Assembly: GCA_947462425.1 (NCBI GenBank)
Contig: CANHPI010000031.1
Span: forward strand, 1-13,200
Direction of reading: 5' to 3'
Source: Bacteroidota bacterium
GTDB taxonomy: Bacteria > Bacteroidota > Bacteroidia > B-17B0 > B-17BO
DNA length: 13,200 nt
The translations under genes were made by a program, and so were the position numbers. Every line of letters starts with the position of its first letter. Within the stretch, counting starts at the first letter, position 1. Shown here one piece after another: positions 6,712-13,200 of the stretch. A model generated the notes under the pieces. That model saw only the letters and a list, made by a program, of their open reading frames with translations, was not told the origin of the DNA and searched no databases.

Positions 6712-7965
6712 ATGAATTTAAAAATGCGTTTAATTGTAATGAATTTTTTACAATTTTTTGTTTGGGGAGCTTGGTTAATTACCGTAGCTAATTATTGGTT
6801 TGGAACCAAACAATGGGATGGCACTCAATTTGGCGCAATATTTTCAACGATGGGCATCGCTTCTATTTTTATGCCTACTTTATGCGGTATAATAGCAGAC
6901 AGATGGTTGAATGCTGAAAAACTATACGGGATATTACACATACTTGGCGGACTAACATTACTTTATGTTCCTCAAATAGATAATCCATCAAGTTTTTTTT
7001 GGGTTATTTTATTAGCCATGATTTTTTATATGCCAACAATTGCATTATCCAATTCAGTTGCTTATAATGTTTTAAAAAGCAATAATTTTGATGTCGTAAA
7101 AAATTTCCCACCTATAAGAGTTTGGGGAACTATAGGCTTTATTGCTGCCATGTGGCTAACAAATTTAACCGGCAACAAGGCTTCAGAAAATCAATTTTAT
7201 ATTGCAGCAATTGCCGCTATTGGATTGGGACTTTATTCTTTTTCTTTGCCGAAATGCAAACCACAGCATACCACTGAAAAAAATAAATCGTTTGTTGATT
7301 TAATCGGATTAAGTTCATTTAAACTTTTTGCTAACTATAAATTAGCACTATTTTTTATTTTTAGTATGTTTTTAGGGGCAGCATTACAACTTACAAATGC
7401 TTATGGTGATGTTTATTTAGATGATTTTAAATTGCAGCCGCAGTACGCTGATTCTTTTGTTGTAAAATATTCCACTATTATTATGTCCATTTCTCAAATC
7501 TCTGAAACATTATTTATTTTAGCGATTCCATTTTTCTTAAAAAAATTCGGCATCAAACAAGTAATGCTTATTAGTATGATTGCCTGGGTTTTACGTTTTG
7601 GATTATTTGCGTTTGGAAACCCAGCAGATGGATTATGGATGATTATTACCTCTTGTATTGTATACGGAATGGCATTTGATTTTTTCAACATTTCAGGATC
7701 ACTTTTTGTTGAAACCTCAACCGATTCAACAATTCGATCATCAGCCCAAGGACTTTTTATGATGATGACAAATGGTTTTGGTGCAGTTTTTGGTAGCGTT
7801 TCAAGTGGTTATATTATTGATCACTTTTTTACAACAAACACAGGAAAAGATTGGCACAACATATGGCTGACATTTGCTATTTACTCGCTCGTTATTGCCA
7901 TATTTTTTGCAGCACTATTTAAACACAAGCACAACCCAAAGGATGTAGCAAACATTAGTCATTAA
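6712..7965 (+). CDS. nupG: Nucleoside:proton symporter, NupG type
   Basis: A 417-residue inner-membrane carrier of the major facilitator superfamily, nucleoside:H+ symporter group. E. coli NupG is 418 residues and, from memory, aligns end to end. Shared blocks include the start MNLK, FLQFFVWGAWL (12-22), PPIRVWGTIGF (133-143), SISQISETLFIL (259-270), FDFFNISGSLFVE (322-334) and SSAQGLFMMMTNGFG (343-357). Even the C-terminal SH agrees. Twelve membrane segments are expected, with the soluble central loop near 181-200. It imports purine and pyrimidine nucleosides with protons. The ATG is supported by agreement with the E. coli N terminus. No nucleoside-catabolic gene or clear promoter is adjacent. 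Confidence 0.95.
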   Translation: MNLKMRLIVMNFLQFFVWGAWLITVANYWFGTKQWDGTQFGAIFSTMGIASIFMPTLCGIIADRWLNAEKLYGILHILGGLTLLYVPQIDNPSSFFWVILLAMIFYMPTIALSNSVAYNVLKSNNFDVVKNFPPIRVWGTIGFIAAMWLTNLTGNKASENQFYIAAIAAIGLGLYSFSLPKCKPQHTTEKNKSFVDLIGLSSFKLFANYKLALFFIFSMFLGAALQLTNAYGDVYLDDFKLQPQYADSFVVKYSTIIMSISQISETLFILAIPFFLKKFGIKQVMLISMIAWVLRFGLFAFGNPADGLWMIITSCIVYGMAFDFFNISGSLFVETSTDSTIRSSAQGLFMMMTNGFGAVFGSVSSGYIIDHFFTTNTGKDWHNIWLTFAIYSLVIAIFFAALFKHKHNPKDVANISH

Positions 7966-8086
7966 ATGCTAATAAAAATCATAAATTAACATAACATTTA
8001 TCATCTGTAATTTTATTACTATTAAACATATTTAAATTTTATAAATAGTACCTTTACCATAATCAATACAATAATTAAAAATATTT

Positions 8087-8983
8087 ATGATACACTTAGA
8101 CACAAACAAAATCATTATCACTACTGATTTTTCTGAAACATCTTTATTAGCTATAAAACATGGTGCATTTTTAGCGCAGTACACAAAAGGTGAAGTTTTT
8201 TTAGTACATATCATTACAAAACACTGGGAAAAATTTAATGTTTTCACTCCAAGTATTACCATTGATACTATTGAAAAAGCATCAGAGGCTGTTCAAAACA
8301 AATTAGAGGAACTTGCCACCGAAATTAAAACTACTTATGGTGTTAACGTAACTACAATTGTGGATTCCGGAAATCCAACAACAGAAATTATAAAAATTGC
8401 TAACGAAATTAAGGCTAGTTTAATTGTAATGGGCACACATGGTTATAGTTCTTGGGAAGATTTAATTATTGGCAGCAATACCTTAAAAGTAATCACAAAA
8501 AGTCCTTGCCCAGTTTTATCAATGAGCGAGCACTCCACAAATCTTGGTTATCATAAAATTATCTTACCAATAGATACTTCCGAACATACAAGACAAAAAG
8601 TAGTTTTAACTTTAGAATTAGCCAAACAATTTACTGCTCAAGTATATGCAATTGGATTATTAGCTGATGATGAAGAAAGTAAAAAACCAGCTATGGAAGT
8701 AATGTTAAACCAAGTAGAAGTTGCCGCAAAAAATAAAGGTGTTGTATGCACCACGGAGTTACTAGAAAATGTAGTAAATAGAGCTGTAGCCACTGTAAAT
8801 TATTGTGAAAAAAATGGTGGTGATTTGATTTCAATTATGACCGATCAAGATGCGGAGTTAAGTGGATTCTTTTTAGGTCCATACGCTTTACAAGTAATAC
8901 ATCATTCAAAAGTACCAGTGTTAAGTATTAAGCCAGAAGAACATCCTGACAATATAAATTGGACAATGCTTGCTGGTACATAA
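8087..8983 (+). CDS. Tandem universal stress protein (two UspA domains)
   Basis: A 298-residue cytoplasmic protein made of two UspA domains, about 7-148 and 155-284. The first has the ATP-binding signature intact: Asp14 in TTDFSETS and the loop GTHGYSSWEDLIIGSN, that is G-2x-G-9x-G-S/N (116-131). The second keeps the opening strand and Asp163 (ILPIDTSEHT). Its loop is MTDQDAELSGFFLGPYA (251-267), where the first two glycines are lost, so it probably does not bind ATP the same way. Tandem Usp proteins of this size are frequent in Bacteroidota and linked to stress and growth arrest; the exact role is unknown. No SD is present. A TACCTTTA at 8049-8056 is a one-mismatch -7 candidate. Confidence 0.93.
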   Translation: MIHLDTNKIIITTDFSETSLLAIKHGAFLAQYTKGEVFLVHIITKHWEKFNVFTPSITIDTIEKASEAVQNKLEELATEIKTTYGVNVTTIVDSGNPTTEIIKIANEIKASLIVMGTHGYSSWEDLIIGSNTLKVITKSPCPVLSMSEHSTNLGYHKIILPIDTSEHTRQKVVLTLELAKQFTAQVYAIGLLADDEESKKPAMEVMLNQVEVAAKNKGVVCTTELLENVVNRAVATVNYCEKNGGDLISIMTDQDAELSGFFLGPYALQVIHHSKVPVLSIKPEEHPDNINWTMLAGT

Positions 8984-9003
8984 TTTAAAAGTAATATCAA
9001 AAT

Positions 9004-9037
9004 AAAAAACGCACATTACTATTAATGTGCGTTTTTT
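9004..9037 (+). terminator. Terminator of the universal stress protein gene
   Basis: A perfect stem (ACGCACATTA at 9009-9018 paired with 9023-9032) has a 4-base loop. Flanking A and T runs extend it to 15 bp and end in a T tract. It lies 20 bases after the stop codon and separates this gene from the B12 locus. Confidence 0.9.
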
Positions 9038-9054
9038 TATTAGTTTAATATGAT

Positions 9055-9062
9055 TACATTTG
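9055..9062 (+). promoter_or_regulatory. -7 element of the cobalamin operon
   Basis: TACATTTG matches TAnnTTTG and lies right before the riboswitch, so transcription would begin near 9068-9070, at or just inside P1. The -33 position falls in the T tract of the preceding terminator and has no TTG. Confidence 0.5.
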
Positions 9063-9065
9063 TGT

Positions 9066-9241
9066 TGCAATTTGGTTTTTAGATATATAAAGATATCATA
9101 AAATTAAAAGGGAATCATGTGAAATTCATGAACAGTGCCCGCTGCTGTAAGTCTTTAAAAAAGTTTTTAAAAATTTGCCACTGATATTTTTTCGGGAAGG
9201 CTTTAAAAACCAAGACGAGTCAGAAGACCTGCCAATATGCA
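9066..9241 (+). promoter_or_regulatory. Cobalamin (B12) riboswitch aptamer
   Basis: All conserved blocks of the cobalamin aptamer occur in order: TTAAAAGGGAA (9104-9114), GTGAAAT (9119-9125), AACAGTGCCCGC with CTGTAAG (9131-9151), GCCACTG (9177-9183), GGGAAGGC (9194-9201), and the B12 box variant AGTCAGAAGACCTGCC (9218-9233). The outer stem P1 pairs TGCAATTTGG (9066-9075) with CCAATATGCA (9232-9241), with a two-base internal mismatch. Cobalamin binding normally switches off uptake genes. The three genes that follow fit a B12 uptake operon. Confidence 0.95.
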
Positions 9242-9247
9242 TTTTGA

Positions 9248-9314
9248 AGCTTTCGGGGAAACAAAAGCTAACAAAAACAGTTTGTTTCGGCAATTTGCTG
9301 TTTTTATGTTTTTT
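9248..9314 (+). terminator. Riboswitch expression platform, terminator-like
   Basis: Directly after the aptamer lies a hairpin AGCTTT/AAAGCT (9248-9253 and 9264-9269). A second stem, AAAAACAG/CTGTTTTT (9273-9280 and 9298-9305), is followed after ATG by TTTTTT (9309-9314). The second looks like a Rho-independent terminator that would stop transcription ahead of the receptor gene when cobalamin is bound. The first could be the hairpin whose loop contacts the aptamer. Both roles are inferred from position and pairing. Confidence 0.55.
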
Positions 9315-9344
9315 CCCTAAAGTAATATTTGGATAATTTAAAAC

Positions 9345-11318
9345 GTGAACTGTTTAATAACATACCATACTCCCATTTTAAAAAGGCTAATTTGCCTCAT
9401 CACATGTTTTCAGTTAACTCAAAATTTACAATCTCAAAATAGAGATACAACGATTCATAAATTACCCGAAGTTGATATTATTCATACAAAACTAAAACAA
9501 TTAGGCAATTCAAAAAAAAATATAAGTATTGATAGTTTAACCATAGCTTTATATTCTACCACTAATCTTTCAGATTTAATATCAAATCAATCTGCTATTC
9601 ACGTTAAATCTTATGGAAACTCAAATATAGCAACAACAAGCATGCGGGGTGGAAACGCAAATCACACCGCCTTATTATGGAATGGGTTAAATATTCAAAA
9701 TGCGATGCTAGGCCAAACAGATTTAAGCATCATACCTACTTTATTTTTTGATAATGTTTCATTAGAATATGGAGGTGGAAGTGCTATGTGGGGGAGCGGT
9801 GCTATTGGAGGAAGTATACATTTAAATAATAAAACTTTATTTAACCAAGGCTTTAAAACAAAACTTCAAATGAACATTGGAAGTTTTGGAACTTCAAAAT
9901 TAATGAGTAGTATTTTATTGAGTTATAAAAAAATAATATCTAACACTAAAATATATTATACTGCTTCAGAAAACAATTACAATTATAAAGATACAACAGA
10001 TAAGGAAAATTCAACTAAACAAATAACACATGCTAACTATATTAGTAAAGGACTAATGCAAGAGCTTTCTTATTTAGCTACTCCATTTCAAAAAATAAAT
10101 TTACGATTATGGTATAATGTAATGGATAGAAATTTACCATCGTTTTCAAATTCTATAAGCAAACAAAATCAGTTTGATGAAAATTTAAAATTAAGTGCAG
10201 ATTGGAATTACACCAAACGAAAACTTAACTCTACTTTACGTTTAGGATATTTTAATGATAAACTAAATTATAGTGACAGCATTGCTAACATATTTAGCAA
10301 AAGTGCAGTAAAAACAATAATCGCAGAAAGCGATAATATTTACAATTATAAAAATCATACATTTAATTTAGGTATAAATTTCACAAGTTATAGATCTGAT
10401 GCAGAAAATTATTACTCAGCGCAACAACTAAATAAGTTTGCGTTTTTTGCTGCCTATAAAATAAATTTATTAAAATCTAAATTCAATTACAATCTAGCTA
10501 TTAGAAAAGAAATTACTAACCAAACTATAATACCTTTGACAGGAACTACAGGAATTCATTATCAATTAACAAATTTAATTGCAACCAAAATAAACGCTAA
10601 CAAATCATACCGACAACCAACATTAAATGATTTATACTGGAACCCTGGTGGGAATAGAAATCTTAAACCTGAAGAGAGTTATGAAATTGATGGTGGAATT
10701 GAATTAAAGTATAAAAAAAATAATTTTAGTTTATTAATAGAAGCAACCTATTTTAACAGACGTACAACCAATTGGATAATTTGGCTTCCAACCGAAAATA
10801 CATATTGGAGTCCAAAAAATATTGCAGAAGTACACAGCAGAGGTATTGAAACAATAACGGAATTAAAATATATTAATAAAGAGTTTCAGATAAAGTTAGT
10901 TTTAAATACATCCTATGTTTTATCAACTAATGAAAAAACACAAAATGAAAACGATAATTCGTTTGGAAGACAATTAATATATACGCCACGCTACTCCGGA
11001 CAAGGCTCTATATCAATGAGCTATCAAAAACTCCATTTCATTTTTAATAATACTTATACAGGTTATAGATTTACTTCAACTGATAATACAAATTGGCTCA
11101 ATCCATATTATATAGCAAATATTAAATGCTCGTATCCATTTTCATTTAATACCATCACTATGGAATGGTTTTGTTCTGTAAATAATTTATTTAATAAAAA
11201 TTACACTATTGTTTTAAACAGACCAATGCCATTAAGAAACTATGAAATTGGACTAAGTATAAATTATCATAAAATTAAAAAAGCGACAACCCTACCAAAA
11301 AAACAATTGGAATATTAA
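9345..11318 (+). CDS. TonB-dependent outer-membrane receptor, BtuB-like (cobalamin)
   Basis: A 657-residue TonB-dependent receptor that would import cobalamin across the outer membrane using energy from TonB-ExbBD. It has a short signal peptide (about 11-31, ending LQSQN), a TonB-box-like LPEVDII (39-45), a plug domain about 65-165 (SMRGGNANHTALLWNGLNI, GGGSAMWGSGAIGGSIHL) and a 22-strand-type barrel after that. NLKPEESYEID and the late NNLFNKNY are typical barrel motifs. Size matches BtuB (about 600) and is smaller than SusC. The start is GTG at 9345: TAA stands in frame at 9339, and no ATG occurs before residue 100. A 12-residue basic tail follows the last strand. Cobalamin as substrate is inferred from the riboswitch and neighbours. 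Confidence 0.9.
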   Translation: MNCLITYHTPILKRLICLITCFQLTQNLQSQNRDTTIHKLPEVDIIHTKLKQLGNSKKNISIDSLTIALYSTTNLSDLISNQSAIHVKSYGNSNIATTSMRGGNANHTALLWNGLNIQNAMLGQTDLSIIPTLFFDNVSLEYGGGSAMWGSGAIGGSIHLNNKTLFNQGFKTKLQMNIGSFGTSKLMSSILLSYKKIISNTKIYYTASENNYNYKDTTDKENSTKQITHANYISKGLMQELSYLATPFQKINLRLWYNVMDRNLPSFSNSISKQNQFDENLKLSADWNYTKRKLNSTLRLGYFNDKLNYSDSIANIFSKSAVKTIIAESDNIYNYKNHTFNLGINFTSYRSDAENYYSAQQLNKFAFFAAYKINLLKSKFNYNLAIRKEITNQTIIPLTGTTGIHYQLTNLIATKINANKSYRQPTLNDLYWNPGGNRNLKPEESYEIDGGIELKYKKNNFSLLIEATYFNRRTTNWIIWLPTENTYWSPKNIAEVHSRGIETITELKYINKEFQIKLVLNTSYVLSTNEKTQNENDNSFGRQLIYTPRYSGQGSISMSYQKLHFIFNNTYTGYRFTSTDNTNWLNPYYIANIKCSYPFSFNTITMEWFCSVNNLFNKNYTIVLNRPMPLRNYEIGLSINYHKIKKATTLPKKQLEY

Positions 11319-11340
11319 CTGAATAAATAATAACAAAAAA

Positions 11341-12351
11341 ATGAAAAAAAAACTTACAAAATTAACTTTGGCTGTAAGCCTTTTATCAAACTTAATAACA
11401 CAAGCTCAAACTATAGAAACATTTGATACCTACTCGTTATCTCCAAATTCATATTATCAAAATAATGCTGGTTCGGATTTTGGCACTGGTGGAAATACAT
11501 TTCAATATGGTTGGAATAGTATATGGAATGGATGGGAATCAGGAACAGCATACACTAATGTGAATGATACCGTTAATGGTACTTACGCAAATTTATATGG
11601 CTGTATTCCTGGCATTGCATTTAGTGGAAATAATTATGCTACAACGCAAAGCGGAGCCTTAGTTACATTTTCAAATAATACAACTGCCGTTAGTGGTTTT
11701 TACATTACAAATACAACTTATGCTTGGAAAGTAATTAAAAGTGGTAATATGTTTTCCAGAAGATTTGGAGATACAACTGGCACCGGATCAGGAACAAGTA
11801 TTCCTCAAGGTCAATATCCTGATTGGTTTAAAGTTTTAGTTAGAGGTTATCGCGGTGGCAATATGTTAACGGATAGTGTTGAGTGCTATTTAGCAGATTA
11901 TAGAGCTACTGGAACGGTAAATGATTACGTTATTAAAAATTGGCAATTCGTAAACTGTATTTCTTTAGGACAGGTTGATAGTATTCGTTTTGAAATGAAA
12001 TCTAGTGACAACTCATTTGGATTTATGAACACTCCAGGCTTTTTTTCAATGGATAATTTTGTAACAATAAGCACCGTTGGAATTAATGAATTAACAAACG
12101 TTACCAATTTATCACTATTTCCAAATCCAACCAACCAAAGTATATTTTTAAATTATGAGGCTAAACATGAAGCTGAAATAAACATAAGCATATTTGACCT
12201 TACTGGAAAAGAAATAAAAAACATACAAACTCAACTATTAACTGGAAAAAATAATCTAAAATTAGATACTGAAACTTTTGAATCTGGAATTTATTTTATA
12301 GAAATTAGAAATGAACATTCTTCTATAAAAATAAAGTTTATTAAATTATAA
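11341..12351 (+). CDS. DUF4465 protein with T9SS sorting domain (putative surface cobalamin binder)
   Basis: A 336-residue exported protein with signal peptide 1-22 or so (ending TQAQ). The body is a DUF4465 domain: YITNTTYAW (121-129), DWFKVLVRGYRGG (161-173), YLADYR (183-188), LGQVDSIRF (209-217), SSDN (221-224) and MNTPGFFSMDNF (229-240). DUF4465 genes recur in Bacteroidota B12 loci, and I believe the gut B12-binding protein BtuH is related, though I am not certain of that equivalence. Residues 256-336 form a type A T9SS C-terminal domain (LSLFPNPTNQSIFL, FESGIYFIEI), so it is exported through T9SS to the surface rather than lipid-anchored. It starts 22 bases after the receptor gene with no terminator between, so it is under the same riboswitch. 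Confidence 0.85.
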   Translation: MKKKLTKLTLAVSLLSNLITQAQTIETFDTYSLSPNSYYQNNAGSDFGTGGNTFQYGWNSIWNGWESGTAYTNVNDTVNGTYANLYGCIPGIAFSGNNYATTQSGALVTFSNNTTAVSGFYITNTTYAWKVIKSGNMFSRRFGDTTGTGSGTSIPQGQYPDWFKVLVRGYRGGNMLTDSVECYLADYRATGTVNDYVIKNWQFVNCISLGQVDSIRFEMKSSDNSFGFMNTPGFFSMDNFVTISTVGINELTNVTNLSLFPNPTNQSIFLNYEAKHEAEINISIFDLTGKEIKNIQTQLLTGKNNLKLDTETFESGIYFIEIRNEHSSIKIKFIKL

Positions 12352-12390
12352 TAGAAATTTACATTAGAAAATAAAAAAGTAACTACAAAT

Positions 12391-13200
12391 ATGAAATTAT
12401 TTTACTGCATAACTATAGTGTTTTTACTAAATTCTTGTGTAAAAGATAAACCTCAGGATCCCATAAAAACAGCGGTTTCAATAAATTCAGATAATAAAGT
12501 GTTAATTATTAATGAAGGGCTTTATCCAACCGGTAATGGCTCAATTTCATTATATGATAGCGAAAGTAATGATGTGGTTACTGATATTTACCACCAACAA
12601 AACAATGCCTACTTAGGAAATGTTGTTCAAAGCATTACAAAGTTTAATAACAATTATTATGTTGTTGTCAATAATTCAAATAAAATAGTAGTTATTAATC
12701 CAACCGACTTTATTAAAAAAGCTACAATCAGCGGATTTAATTCGCCACGGTATTTATTACCAATAACGTATAGCAAGGCTTATGTAAGTGATTTATATGC
12801 TAATTCAATTCAGATAATAGATTTAAATAATAACACAATTTCCGGCTCAATAACTTGTATGAAAGGAACTCAGGAAATGGCACTTATATACAATAAAGCA
12901 TTTATCACAAATGATAATTCAAACTACTGCTATGTTGTTAATACAACAAATGATGTAATTACGGATAGTATTAATGTTGGTAAAGGTGGCTCAAGTATTG
13001 CTATTGATAAAAACTCTAAAATATGGGTTTTAACTAGCGGAAATTCTGCAGCAGCACAAGTTGGAAAATTAGTGAGAATTAATCCAATTACATTACAAAT
13101 TGAACTAAGTTTAAATTTTAATGCTGGAGAAAATCCAAATAGGTTATGCTTTAATAAAACAAGAGATACGCTATATTATTTAAATAATGGAGTACACCAA
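12391..13200 (+). CDS. BtuG-like surface lipoprotein, YncE/DUF5074 beta-propeller (partial)
   Basis: The gene runs past the right edge; 270 codons are visible with no stop. It begins with a lipoprotein signal peptide (MKLFYCITIVFLLNSC, lipobox LNSC, lipid-anchored Cys16). Next comes VKDK, an acidic-basic stretch compatible with the Bacteroidota lipoprotein surface-export signal. The mature part opens with NEGLYPTGNGSISLYD and then repeats blade-like units of about 40 residues (YVVVNNSNKIVVINP, AYVSDLYANSIQIIDL, CYVVNTTNDVITDSINVG), a seven-bladed YncE-type propeller layout. In Bacteroides the matching protein, BtuG, caps BtuB and binds cobalamin extremely tightly. It starts 39 bases after the DUF4465 gene in the same operon. 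Identity as BtuG is by family and context. Confidence 0.88.
   Translation, partial: MKLFYCITIVFLLNSCVKDKPQDPIKTAVSINSDNKVLIINEGLYPTGNGSISLYDSESNDVVTDIYHQQNNAYLGNVVQSITKFNNNYYVVVNNSNKIVVINPTDFIKKATISGFNSPRYLLPITYSKAYVSDLYANSIQIIDLNNNTISGSITCMKGTQEMALIYNKAFITNDNSNYCYVVNTTNDVITDSINVGKGGSSIAIDKNSKIWVLTSGNSAAAQVGKLVRINPITLQIELSLNFNAGENPNRLCFNKTRDTLYYLNNGVHQ

Noticed and set aside
7494..7691. Minus-strand open frame inside nupG
   Set aside because: nupG is a full-length, strongly conserved transporter here; this is its shadow.
8032..8262. Minus-strand open frame across the start of the universal stress gene
   Set aside because: Overlaps the first Usp domain, ends in its leader, and has no recognisable features.
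11925..12134. Minus-strand open frame inside the DUF4465 gene
   Set aside because: Covers conserved DUF4465 motifs of the plus-strand gene.

Overview
The window is AT-rich DNA from a member of the Bacteroidota, probably a free-living or aquatic type rather than a gut Bacteroides. The evidence is a GWxTD-domain protein, a type IX secretion (T9SS) C-terminal sorting domain, promoters of the TAnnTTTG (-7) kind, start codons almost without Shine-Dalgarno (SD) sequences, and the gene order rpsU-xerC-hpf.

Left part (1-2871): a minus-strand tRNA-Ser(UGA) with its own promoter and terminator is followed by a two-gene plus-strand unit, a secreted GWxTD protein and a family 2 glycosyltransferase 3 bases apart. 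It ends at a bidirectional hairpin shared with the convergent hpf operon.

Middle (2891-6613): the minus-strand unit rpsU, xerC/xerD-type recombinase, hpf. It has a near-ideal Bacteroidota promoter before rpsU, a striking pair of 11-bp palindromes just before xerC, and a full SD sequence only at hpf. A roughly 500-bp gene-free stretch separates it from a small secreted helical LTxxQ-like protein on the plus strand. A perfect bidirectional terminator and a small DUF2795 gene come next, then a secreted protein of unknown function.

Right-middle (6712-8983): a NupG-type nucleoside:proton symporter and a two-domain universal stress protein whose second nucleotide-binding loop is degenerate.

Right end (9004-13200): a vitamin B12 uptake locus. 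A cobalamin riboswitch with a terminator-like expression platform precedes a BtuB-like TonB-dependent receptor. Close behind are a DUF4465 protein carrying a T9SS sorting domain and a BtuG-like surface lipoprotein beta-propeller that runs off the window. Together they would capture cobalamin at the cell surface, hand it to the outer-membrane receptor, and be shut off when cobalamin is plentiful. This locus, especially the T9SS delivery of the DUF4465 protein, and the SD/ribosome-hibernation arrangement are the most interesting parts.
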